Origin: Prolixibacteraceae bacterium
GTDB lineage: Bacteria; Bacteroidota; Bacteroidia; Bacteroidales; Prolixibacteraceae
Assembly (NCBI GenBank): GCA_019459485.1
Contig: JAIBEZ010000093.1
Location: forward strand, 1-56,399
Length of the DNA: 56,399 bases
Direction: 5' to 3'
Part shown: one piece after another, positions 33,629-41,415 of the stretch
Layout: each line of letters begins with the position of its first letter
Numbering within the stretch: the first letter of the stretch is position 1
The notes under the pieces: model-generated
What the model was told of the DNA's origin: nothing
What the model saw: only the letters and a program-made list of their open reading frames with translations
The model's database searches: none
Program-made: the position numbers and the translations under genes

Positions 33629-34951
33629 ATGTCAACATTCGAAGAATTAAAGATAAGTAAGTCGGTTTTAAAAGCGATTGAAGAACTGGGTTTTACAGAA
33701 CCAACACCTATTCAGGAGAAAGCCATTCCAATGATCCGTTCAGGAGCAGATGTGCTGGGAATTGCACAAACCGGTACCGGCAAAACGGCAGCCTATTTCA
33801 TTCCACTCATCATGAAGCTGGTAAAAGCTGAAGGCAAAGATCCACGTGCCATCGTGCTGGTTCCTACCCGCGAACTAGCCATTCAGGTGGGAGAAGATCT
33901 GGAAGACCTGACTAAATTTACCAATCTGCGCCGTGCAACCGTTTACGGCGGTGTTGGCTGGACCAAACATGCCGAAATGATAAAACCTGGCGTTGATATT
34001 CTGGTTGCAACTCCCGGCCGTTTATGGGATTTGTACCGCGCTGAAGCTGTTTCGTTCAAAAAAGTAAAGACTTTGGTAATCGACGAAGCCGACCGGATGC
34101 TCGACATGGGATTTATGCCTCAAATCCGCAACTTCCTGGAGGTACTTCCACTGAAACGTCAGAACCTTTTGTTCTCCGCCACTTTCAACGAAAAGGTGGA
34201 GGAAATGAGCCACGAATTCCTCGATTTTCCTGAACGTGTGGAAGTTGCTCCTTCAGCCACTCCGGCCAAACTGATCAACCAGGGTTATTACAAGGTGCCA
34301 AACTTCCAGACGAAACTGAACCTCATCAACTATCTGCTTCGCGATGAGGAAACCTACAACCGTGTGATCATTTTTGTTAGCACGAAAGAAAATGCGGAAC
34401 AGGTTTTTAAGATCATTAAGCGACGGTCGGAAGGAGAAAAGCGAATTATGCACTCCAACAAAGGCCAGAGTACACGCATAAATTCCATCAACGGGTTTAA
34501 AAGCGGGGCGATCCGGATTTTAATTACAACCGATATTTCATCGCGTGGAATTGATGTTGAACTGATCAGCCATGTAATAAATTTCGACATTCCATCGAAC
34601 CACGAAGACTACGTTCACCGCATCGGACGAACTGCTCGCGCCAACAATGTCGGAACAGCCATCACACTCGTAAATCCGGCAGAAGAACACAGCCTCCGGA
34701 AAATTGAGGAACTGATACGCATGAAAATTCCGCAACTGGAACTACCAACTGATTTGGATTTGGTTGCCACCAAAAAGGAAGAAAACCTGATTCAGTTGCG
34801 CGAGATCGACCGTCAGAAACGAATCGCCGACCCAACTTTTAAAGGTGCATTTCACGAGAAAAAACGCATCCCCGGACTTTCAAAGAAAAAGCCAAAACGT
34901 AATTTGCCAAAAGACAAGGCAAAGGAAAGCAGGTTCAGGAAAGGGAAATAA
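33629..34951 (+). CDS. DEAD-box RNA helicase
   Basis: 440 residues from the ATG at 33629. All core motifs are present: Q motif GFTEPTPIQEKAIP, motif I AQTGTGKT, Ia PTRELAIQ, II DEAD, III SAT, and VI HRIGRTAR. The C-terminal 70 residues are strongly basic (KKKPKRNLPKDKAKESRFRKGK in part), typical of the RhlE/cold-shock type that acts on ribosomes or structured RNA. The upstream TTG-like codons of the longer frame fall inside the predicted -7 box, which supports the chosen start. Confidence 0.93.
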   Translation: MSTFEELKISKSVLKAIEELGFTEPTPIQEKAIPMIRSGADVLGIAQTGTGKTAAYFIPLIMKLVKAEGKDPRAIVLVPTRELAIQVGEDLEDLTKFTNLRRATVYGGVGWTKHAEMIKPGVDILVATPGRLWDLYRAEAVSFKKVKTLVIDEADRMLDMGFMPQIRNFLEVLPLKRQNLLFSATFNEKVEEMSHEFLDFPERVEVAPSATPAKLINQGYYKVPNFQTKLNLINYLLRDEETYNRVIIFVSTKENAEQVFKIIKRRSEGEKRIMHSNKGQSTRINSINGFKSGAIRILITTDISSRGIDVELISHVINFDIPSNHEDYVHRIGRTARANNVGTAITLVNPAEEHSLRKIEELIRMKIPQLELPTDLDLVATKKEENLIQLREIDRQKRIADPTFKGAFHEKKRIPGLSKKKPKRNLPKDKAKESRFRKGK

Positions 34952-34973
34952 ATACTTTTCCGAATTACACTGT

Positions 34974-35921
34974 CTATCCCCATTCCGGAAATTGAGTTTT
35001 ATTCAGATCGAGTGTGGCTATTGTTTGCATATCTGAATTATCCAATTCAAAATCGAAAATGGCTAGATTTTCAATCATGTGCGCTTTTTGTGAAGATCTT
35101 GGGATGGCAACAACACCTCTCTGGAAGTGCCACCTTAAGCAAACCTGAGCAATGCTTTTAGTATGTTTTTTGCCAATGGCAGCCAGGGTCGGATTGCTGA
35201 AAATGGCATTTCGCCCTGCTGCAAAAGGCGACCAGGCTTCCATTTGCACGGAAGTTTTCTTCAAATCTTCATGCGATTTATGATCCTGAAAGAAAACATG
35301 CGTTTCGATTTGATTGATCACCGGTTTGATTTTGGCATACGACATCAACTCAGCCAACTGATCAGAATCAAAATTACTCACTCCAATGGCCCTGATTTTA
35401 CCTGCCTCGTATAGCTCTTCCATCGCTTTCCACGAACCTTTGACATCGCCCCGTGGCCGGTGGATGAGATACAAATCCAAATACTCCAGACCCAATTTAT
35501 TTAGTGTGGTTTGAAAAGCTTTTTTTGCACTCTCATACCCCGCATCATCCACCCAAAGTTTTGAAGTTACAAAAAGTTCTTCCCTGGTTATGCCACTTTT
35601 CTTAATCCCGGCTCCCACGGCTTCTTCGTTTCCGTATATGTGGGCAGTATCAACCAGCCGGTACCCGACAGAAATTGCATCGGCTACGCAACGCTCACCT
35701 ATATCGCCGGTAAGGGTGTTTGTACCAAAACCAAGCATTGGCATTTGTATGCCGTTATTGAGTTTGACGGCAGGTATTAAATTTTTCGCCTGAGTTGCGG
35801 AAAGAGCACCGAATACTTTGGTTCCGCTCAAGGGTATAACGAGTGCAGAAGCTGCAACCACCGCGCCGGCACGTAAAAAATCCCGACGTTTCATTCCATT
35901 GGATTGATCTTTTTTCTCCAT
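34974..35921 (-). CDS. Aldo/keto reductase with Tat-type signal
   Basis: 315 residues from the ATG at 35921. An N-terminal twin-arginine motif KRRDFL and a hydrophobic stretch ending in FGALSA indicate export by Tat. The mature part is an aldo/keto reductase barrel: VDTAHIYGNEEAVG carries the catalytic Asp and Tyr, FVTSKLW the Lys, and YLDLYLIHRP the His. The NADPH-binding end has VAIPRSSQKAHM. It should reduce small aldehydes or ketones, although NADPH supply outside the cytoplasm is unclear, so folding with cofactor before Tat export is likely. Confidence 0.85.
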   Translation of the reverse strand: MEKKDQSNGMKRRDFLRAGAVVAASALVIPLSGTKVFGALSATQAKNLIPAVKLNNGIQMPMLGFGTNTLTGDIGERCVADAISVGYRLVDTAHIYGNEEAVGAGIKKSGITREELFVTSKLWVDDAGYESAKKAFQTTLNKLGLEYLDLYLIHRPRGDVKGSWKAMEELYEAGKIRAIGVSNFDSDQLAELMSYAKIKPVINQIETHVFFQDHKSHEDLKKTSVQMEAWSPFAAGRNAIFSNPTLAAIGKKHTKSIAQVCLRWHFQRGVVAIPRSSQKAHMIENLAIFDFELDNSDMQTIATLDLNKTQFPEWG

Positions 35922-36186
35922 TTTATTTCTGTTTGGTTGGTTCAAATTTAGCATTTTTTCAATGGTATGGATTGGACTTCTGGGAATCAATATAATCGTG
36001 TCAGGAAAAAATCAGGAATTGATATTGTGTTGATTTGAATTAACCATGCCAAACAAGATTTTCGCTTCGCGAATTTCCACTTCGTTCCACTTCATTCCTT
36101 TTTGTGCCGCCTCCTTTAAAATTAATTCCGCGTCATGTCCGTTTCATTCTTTTTAGCAGTTGATAATAATTACTTTTACCCTCCAA

Positions 36187-36972
36187 ATGGAAACTATTCG
36201 AACAGTTACAGTCACACGGTACATGCAACCCCTGAGGGAAGGTGGTTCATTACCTGCATTGGCCGAAGCCGATGATGACTTCAAGTATGTGATAAAGTTC
36301 AAAGGCGGCGGACATGGGGTAAAAACGCTCATTGCTGAATTGATCGGAGGCGAGATTGCCAGAGCGCTGGGTTTAAAAGTGCCTGAGCTCGTTTTTGCGG
36401 AGTTGGATGAGTGCTTTGGCCGTTCCGAAGGAGATGAGGAAATCCAGGATCTTTTAAAGGCAAGTCAAGGCATAAACCTGGGGTTGCACTTTTTATCAGG
36501 CGCTTTCACCTACGATCCGGTTGTGAATAAAATAGACCCGCTCCTTGCCTCCAAAATCGTATGGCTTGATAGTTTGATTACCAATGTGGACCGATCGTTC
36601 CGGAATACAAATATGCTCATGTGGCACAAAGAATTATGGCTGATCGATCATGGATCCTGCCTGTATTTTCAATATACATGGGAGGGTTGGGAGAAGAAAG
36701 CAGTAAGCCCTTTTCTGTATATAAAAGATCATGTTTTGCTTCCACAGGCTACACAAATGGAAGAGGCAGACCGGATTTGCAGGGAACTGATTACTGAAAA
36801 TAAAATCCGGGAAATCGTTCAAATGATACCCGATGAATGGCTTCAATGGGAATTACAGGACGAAACGCCGGAGCAATTAAGAACCGTATATTTCACGTTT
36901 TTAAGTAACCGTCTGAATTATTCAAACCAGTTTATTCAAACCGCCAAGGATGCAGCAGAAACATCAATATGA
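36187..36972 (+). CDS. HipA-like kinase domain protein
   Basis: 261 residues from the ATG at 36187. A lone HipA-type kinase domain (HipA_2 group): IKFKGGGHG near residue 40 resembles the phosphate-binding region, NVDRSFRNTN (133-142) has the catalytic Asp135 and metal-binding Asn140, and LIDHG (Asp154) replaces DFG. No HipB-like antitoxin adjoins; instead a DUF3037 gene overlaps its 3' end by 23 bp. The pair recurs in many genomes and its function is not established to my knowledge. HipA proper phosphorylates glutamyl-tRNA synthetase. Confidence 0.82.
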   Translation: METIRTVTVTRYMQPLREGGSLPALAEADDDFKYVIKFKGGGHGVKTLIAELIGGEIARALGLKVPELVFAELDECFGRSEGDEEIQDLLKASQGINLGLHFLSGAFTYDPVVNKIDPLLASKIVWLDSLITNVDRSFRNTNMLMWHKELWLIDHGSCLYFQYTWEGWEKKAVSPFLYIKDHVLLPQATQMEEADRICRELITENKIREIVQMIPDEWLQWELQDETPEQLRTVYFTFLSNRLNYSNQFIQTAKDAAETSI

Positions 36973-37333
36973 ATATGCCATTGTACGGGTTGTTCCGGTA
37001 GTCGAACGTGAAGAGTTCGTCAACGCAGGGGTGATCTTATTCTGTAAAAAGGAAAAATTCATTCGGATGAAGTACCACCTTTCTCAGGATAAGATCCTTT
37101 CGTTGATGCCTGACGCTGATATGGAGGAGATCCGCAAAAACCTGGAGGCTTTCCGCATCATCGCTGACGGAAAAAAAGAGGGCGGACCGATTGCATCTCT
37201 GGAGCAGGCCGAACGCTTTCGATGGCTCAGCGCGGTTCGCAGTGCATCGATACAAACCTCGAAGCCCCACACTGGCCTTAGCGCCGATTTGGAAAAAACA
37301 TTCAATACCCTGTTTGATGAAATGGTAGGGTAA
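36950..37333 (+). CDS. DUF3037 protein, partner of HipA-like kinase
   Basis: 127 residues matching the DUF3037 pattern: EYAIVRVVPVVEREEFVNAG at the start and a helical C-terminal half with a conserved FRWLSAVRS segment. Cytoplasmic, no membrane segment. It overlaps the kinase gene by 23 bp in another frame, so expression is coupled. A regulator, substrate or antitoxin of the kinase are all possible; none is shown by the sequence. Confidence 0.8.
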   Translation: MQQKHQYEYAIVRVVPVVEREEFVNAGVILFCKKEKFIRMKYHLSQDKILSLMPDADMEEIRKNLEAFRIIADGKKEGGPIASLEQAERFRWLSAVRSASIQTSKPHTGLSADLEKTFNTLFDEMVG

Positions 37334-37510
37334 CTTTCTTTTCATACTCATCAGTTGGCTCTAACCTAAATTGAGCGAATTACAAATTCAGTTTCTTTTT
37401 TGGGTTCACTTGAATTGTCGATGTAGTGTTTTTAATTGGATTTATGTGGTTTGCTTTAAGATAGGATTATTTCCGCTTGATCCATTATTGTTTGTACAGC
37501 GTTAGTAAAA

Positions 37511-37547
37511 ATAAAAAAAAGAGCTACAATCTAAATTGTAACTCTTT
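37511..37547 (-). terminator. Terminator of the tRNA-Gln transcript
   Basis: A 13-nt arm (37518-37530) pairs with 37535-37547 with one G-U type pair and loop CTAA; the minus strand continues with T8ATTTTT. Confidence 0.85.
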
Positions 37548-37556
37548 GACTATCAG

Positions 37557-37629
37557 TTGTCCTGTCAGGTCTCGAACCTGAACTCTTCTGATCCAGAATC
37601 AGACGTGTTGCCAATTACACCACAGGACA
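37557..37629 (-). tRNA. tRNA-Gln (anticodon CTG)
   Basis: 73 nt with discriminator A. Acceptor arms TGTCCTG/CAGGACA, anticodon loop TTCTGGA between TCTGA and TCAGA, and a T arm with GGTTCGAACC. CCA is not encoded. It is second in a tandem pair read on the minus strand and followed by a terminator. Confidence 0.95.
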
Positions 37630-37691
37630 ATTTTCAAAAATTAAAACCAACGTCATCTGACTGAAATAAAAAAATCAATTGGTTAAATTTG

Positions 37692-37764
37692 TTGACCCAC
37701 TAAGGCTCGAACTTAGACTCTACTGAACCAAAATCAGTTGTGTTGCCAATTACACCATGGGTCA
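37692..37764 (-). tRNA. tRNA-Gln (anticodon TTG)
   Basis: 73 nt with discriminator A. Acceptor arms TGACCCA/TGGGTCA, anticodon loop TTTTGGT between ACTGA and TCAGT, T arm AGTTCGAGC. CCA is not encoded. It shares most of its D arm with the CTG isoacceptor 62 bp away, so the two arose by duplication. Confidence 0.95.
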
Positions 37765-37795
37765 ATCCTTAGTTGTCTTTTCTTTAAAGACGGTG

Positions 37796-37803
37796 CAAAA
37801 TTA
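37796..37803 (-). promoter_or_regulatory. -7 box for the tRNA-Gln pair
   Basis: TAATTTTG on the minus strand, exact TAnnTTTG match, 32 bp before the first tRNA. Complementary GGTGC/GCACC arms (37792-37796 and 37821-37825) flank it. Confidence 0.5.
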
Positions 37804-37868
37804 TAAAAATTATTTTTTTAGCACCTTTTTTAAGGGTAAATTTTCACTTTACCTTTAAAACAATCTAT

Positions 37869-38024
37869 ATGTACTTCATATTCAAAAGATACGATCAGTT
37901 TAATGTTGGCAAACTAGCTGAAGTCGATGTTCTTAGGGTGCAGTATAAATTGAATGTTAAGATTACTGCCAATACATTTGATGAAATTGACGGATGTTGT
38001 GATTTGCCGTGTAAATTTGCGTGA
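37869..38024 (+). CDS. Possible 51-residue small protein
   Basis: An ATG-initiated frame of 51 codons plus TGA in the 297-bp spacer before rhaD; the peptide starts MYFIFKRYDQFNVGKLAEVD and ends CCDLPCKFA. I recognise no family. Composition is plausible but not compelling, and its end overlaps the predicted rhaD promoter, so it could be chance. Confidence 0.25.
   Translation: MYFIFKRYDQFNVGKLAEVDVLRVQYKLNVKITANTFDEIDGCCDLPCKFA
38012..38019 (+). promoter_or_regulatory. -7 box for rhaD
   Basis: TAAATTTG, exact TAnnTTTG match, with a TTG 22 bp upstream (37987-37989). Initiation near 38026 gives a leader of about 36 nt. Confidence 0.45.
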
Positions 38025-38061
38025 CATAAAGCATGGCTAACTTATTAGAACAAGATTTGAT

Positions 38062-38883
38062 ATGAAGGAATTTTTTCAGGAGAATAAAAAGATTGCAAAG
38101 GTTATTACTGAGGTGGCTGGTTTGGCAAATTACCTTTGGCAAAAAGGTTGGGCAGAACGCAATGCAGGTAATATTTCGGTGAATCTATCGGAAATGATGA
38201 CCGAAATCGATCTTGAACTCGATCATTTCCCGATGTTTCAACTGGAGCGCAGTTACGACGCGCTGGCAAACCTTTATTTTTTTGTTACCGGAACCGGAAA
38301 ACGTATGCGCGACCTGGCCATCAGTCCGATGAAAAATGCCTGTATCATTAAAATGAACAAAAAAGGGAATGCTTACCACATCATTACGATGAAAAAGAAG
38401 AACCTTTACAATTTCAGGCCAACATCTGAATTGCCAACCCATCTGGCCGTTCATAACATGCTTGTGAGCACCGGTTCGCCAAGTAAAGCGGTGGTGCATA
38501 CTCATCCGAACGAATTGGTGGCAATGACCCAGATCCCGAAGTTTCAAACTGCCGAAATGCTCAATAAAACGCTGTGGGGAATGCATCCCGAAGCATTTGT
38601 GTTTGTTCCGCGCGGGGTATTTCTGGTTCCGTACATTTTACCCGGAAGCCACAAAATTGCCGATGCGACCATCGAAGGTTTTAAAAATGGACACGAGGTG
38701 GTAATTTGGGAAAAACACGGAGCTTTTGCCATCGGAGAAACTGTTTCCGATGCTTTCGATATGATTGACATTCTTTCAAAATCGGCTCAAATATGGTTCA
38801 TGGCCATGCAAACCGGCAACGAACCGGAAGGGCTGAACGATGCTCAACTGGCAGAACTAAAAGAAGCTTTCCTTAAAAAGTAA
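38062..38883 (+). CDS. rhaD: Rhamnulose-1-phosphate aldolase
   Basis: 273 residues, matching E. coli RhaD in length. Class II aldolase fold with AERNAGNIS phosphate-binding loop, zinc ligands in VVHTHPNELVAM and a distal His in IWEKHGAFAIGE. It splits L-rhamnulose 1-phosphate to dihydroxyacetone phosphate and lactaldehyde. The other rhamnose genes (rhaA, rhaB, transporter) are not in the window, so it stands alone. Confidence 0.92.
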   Translation: MKEFFQENKKIAKVITEVAGLANYLWQKGWAERNAGNISVNLSEMMTEIDLELDHFPMFQLERSYDALANLYFFVTGTGKRMRDLAISPMKNACIIKMNKKGNAYHIITMKKKNLYNFRPTSELPTHLAVHNMLVSTGSPSKAVVHTHPNELVAMTQIPKFQTAEMLNKTLWGMHPEAFVFVPRGVFLVPYILPGSHKIADATIEGFKNGHEVVIWEKHGAFAIGETVSDAFDMIDILSKSAQIWFMAMQTGNEPEGLNDAQLAELKEAFLKK

Positions 38884-38935
38884 CAATCCGCTCGCAGTTT
38901 CTGGATTAATAGTTATTTTTAGCACCTTGATGCCA

Positions 38936-39014
38936 GTCATCGGATCAATTGGGTGATAGCAGAAATCATTTTATTAACCTGAAATTACTTTATTTTTCGG
39001 CTTGATCCGATGAC
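38936..39014. repeat. 13-bp perfect inverted repeat in front of dapF
   Basis: GTCATCGGATCAA (38936-38948) and TTGATCCGATGAC (39002-39014) are exact complements 53 bp apart; TGCCAGT also recurs near both arms (38931 and 39020). It ends 37 bp before the dapF start and may be a terminator-like or regulatory structure. Confidence 0.6.
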
Positions 39015-39051
39015 GGAAATGCCAGTAAACAAACAATAAAAATTGAGAATC

Positions 39052-39918
39052 ATGCAAAACTTTTTTGTCAAATCACACGGACTTGGAAATGACTATTTTG
39101 TGCTCGATCAGGCTGAAATAACTTTCGGGTTGAATGAGAAAAATATACAGTTGCTTTGCGATGTCCATTACGGAATTGGCTCAGATGGAATTCTGCTGAA
39201 AGTGGCTTCTGAAAAAGCAGATTTTGGATTGAAAATTTACAATCCCGACGGCTCTGAAGCCGAAAAAAGTGGCAACGGACTGCGTATTTTCGCCAAATAT
39301 CTGTACGATTACGGCCATACTTCAGGAAAAATATTTACGATTGAAACGCTTGGCGGGATTGTTACTGCTGAAGTTTCCGGAGAAACCAACGGCAAAGCCA
39401 ACCGGATAAAAGTGGATATGGGAAAAGCCATTTTCAATTCACACAAAGTTCCGGTAATGTGCGACGAATCAGAATGTTTTGATCATCCTCTGAACATTGT
39501 TGACGAAACTTACCTGATCAATTGCGTGTCGGTTGGAAATCCGCATTGTGTCATCGTCTGCACTAAGCTGACAAAAGCAGAAATTATTAAACATGGTTCA
39601 GAAATCGAGAATCATCCGATGTTTCCAAACCGGATAAACGTTCAGTTTGCCAAAGTACTGTCGCGCAACGAAGTGGAAATTCTTATTTGGGAGCGCGGTG
39701 CCGGTTACACACTTGCCTCCGGAAGTTCGTCGTGTGCAGTGGCGGCAGTAATGGTAAAAAAAGGATTGACCGACCGCAAACTGACGGTGAAAATGCCCGG
39801 AGGAGCTTTACAGATTGAAATTGATGAATCCTGGAATATTCGCATGGAAGGCGAAGTGAAAGAAATTGCTTCAGGCTATTTAAGTGATGAACTGATTGCA
39901 GATGTGCTTTGTTTATAA
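39052..39918 (+). CDS. dapF: Diaminopimelate epimerase homologue lacking both catalytic cysteines
   Basis: 288 residues from the ATG at 39052. The whole DapF fold is recognisable: KSHGLGNDYF at the start, NPDGSEAEKSGNGLRIF around residue 73, VGNPHCV, and WERGAGYTLASGSSSC. The enzyme family inverts LL-diaminopimelate to the meso form with two Cys bases. Here residue 73 is Ser, the second base is Ser223, and the substrate-binding Glu of GAGET is Tyr219. It precedes lysA by 40 bp, so a role near lysine/DAP metabolism is expected, but the classical two-cysteine mechanism cannot operate. Confidence 0.8.
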   Translation: MQNFFVKSHGLGNDYFVLDQAEITFGLNEKNIQLLCDVHYGIGSDGILLKVASEKADFGLKIYNPDGSEAEKSGNGLRIFAKYLYDYGHTSGKIFTIETLGGIVTAEVSGETNGKANRIKVDMGKAIFNSHKVPVMCDESECFDHPLNIVDETYLINCVSVGNPHCVIVCTKLTKAEIIKHGSEIENHPMFPNRINVQFAKVLSRNEVEILIWERGAGYTLASGSSSCAVAAVMVKKGLTDRKLTVKMPGGALQIEIDESWNIRMEGEVKEIASGYLSDELIADVLCL

Positions 39919-39958
39919 AAAACCGTAAATTTACAGCCCAATATTTTAACAAATTGAA

Positions 39959-41221
39959 ATGACAAAACAAATTCCGTTTTCGAAAAAACAGATCGAAAAA
40001 ATCATAGAACAAACACCAACACCGTTCCATATTTACGATGAAAAAGGTATCCGTGAATATGCCCGGAAATTCATCAAATCCTTTTCATGGAATCCGGGAT
40101 TCAAAGAATATTATGCGATTAAATCGGCGCCAAACCCTTACCTGATGAAAATTATGCGGGAAGAAGGTTTTGGAATCGACTGCAGCTCGTATGCCGAATT
40201 GGTGATTGCTGAAAAACTTGGCATGTCGGGAGAGGATATCATGTTCACCTCGAATGACACACCGGTTTACGAATACCAGAAAGCCATTGATTTGGGTGCA
40301 ATTATCAATCTCGATGATATTTCACACATCGAATACCTTGAAAAAAATATCGGATTGCCCGAGATGGTTTGCTTTCGCTACAACCCGGGATCACTGAAAG
40401 AAGGAAATACGATCATTGGCCATCCGGAAGAAGCCAAATACGGTTTTACCCGCGAACAGTTGTTTGAAGGTTATCAAATGCTGCTCGACAAAGGCGTGAA
40501 ACGTTTTGGGCTTCACACGATGGTGGCTTCCAACGAACTGGATGCGGCTTATTTCGTCGAAACAGCTCAAATCCTTTTCGACCTGATTGTTGATCTCAAC
40601 GAAAGACTTGGAATTAGAATTGAATTCGCCAACCTCGGCGGCGGCATCGGAATTCCATATCGCCCAACCGATCAGCCGGTTGATCTGGATTTTATGAGCC
40701 GCGGAATTGAAAAATTGTATCAGGAGAAAATTGTTGCAAACGGATTGGATCCGCTGAGAATTTGTTTCGAGTCGGGTCGTGCAATGACCGGGCCGTTTGG
40801 ATTTCTGGTGTCAACGGTTTTGCACATCAAAAAAACATACAAGCAATACGCCGGACTCGATTCGAGCATGGCCAACCTGATGCGCCCTGCACTTTACGGT
40901 TCATACCACCATATTACAGTGATGGGCAAAGAATACGAGCCACTGGATCAGGTTTACGATGTTACCGGCTCATTGTGCGAAAACAACGACAAGTTTGCCA
41001 TCAACCGCAAATTGCCGGTAATGGAACCCGGTGATATTGTGGTGATTCACGATACCGGAGCTCACGGACATTCAATGGGATTCAACTACAACGGCAAACT
41101 GCGCTCAGCCGAGTTGCTGCTCCGCGAAAACGGTGAAGTGGTTCAGATCCGTCGCGCCGAAACTCTCGAAGATCATTTTGCCACACTGGATTTTGAGGGA
41201 TTGAAGGATTTTAAGGTGTAA
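39959..41221 (+). CDS. lysA: Diaminopimelate decarboxylase-like PLP enzyme
   Basis: 420 residues of the fold-type III PLP decarboxylases. YYAIKSAPNPYL carries the cofactor lysine, NLGGGIGIPY and FESGRAMTGPFG bind phosphate, and GSLCENNDKFA supplies the Cys/Glu/Asp block that in LysA contacts the distal part of DAP. It is a divergent form (CFRYNPG and EAKYGF segments are not in the E. coli type). With the modified dapF in front, the pair may act on DAP or on a related diamino acid. A terminator follows. Confidence 0.82.
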   Translation: MTKQIPFSKKQIEKIIEQTPTPFHIYDEKGIREYARKFIKSFSWNPGFKEYYAIKSAPNPYLMKIMREEGFGIDCSSYAELVIAEKLGMSGEDIMFTSNDTPVYEYQKAIDLGAIINLDDISHIEYLEKNIGLPEMVCFRYNPGSLKEGNTIIGHPEEAKYGFTREQLFEGYQMLLDKGVKRFGLHTMVASNELDAAYFVETAQILFDLIVDLNERLGIRIEFANLGGGIGIPYRPTDQPVDLDFMSRGIEKLYQEKIVANGLDPLRICFESGRAMTGPFGFLVSTVLHIKKTYKQYAGLDSSMANLMRPALYGSYHHITVMGKEYEPLDQVYDVTGSLCENNDKFAINRKLPVMEPGDIVVIHDTGAHGHSMGFNYNGKLRSAELLLRENGEVVQIRRAETLEDHFATLDFEGLKDFKV

Positions 41222-41249
41222 AAAGCCACTTGCCCCGTATATATCTCAG

Positions 41250-41285
41250 AAAAGGATGCTAAAATTGTATTTTGACATCCTTTTT
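41250..41285 (+). terminator. Terminator after lysA
   Basis: AAAAGGATG (41250-41258) pairs with CATCCTTTT (41276-41284); the 17-nt loop has a further AT pairing; T5 follows. Confidence 0.75.
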
Positions 41286-41415
41286 CTTATATTTAAAAAG
41301 CGTGCTTGATTATAATCTAATCATATTAAAGAACTTTAATTCGAATTACAGTCGTGCAAATAGTAACGAAAATAACCGTATTTTTGAACGAAATGCAAAT
41401 TGAACTATCTTAAAA

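Noticed and set aside
37557-37764. Integration site at the tRNA-Gln pair
   Set aside because: No integrase and no repeated tRNA 3' end flank the adjacent HipA-like pair.
38884-39051. Lysine riboswitch in the dapF leader
   Set aside because: The inverted repeat alone does not give the five-helix junction or conserved core of that riboswitch, and the region is too short.
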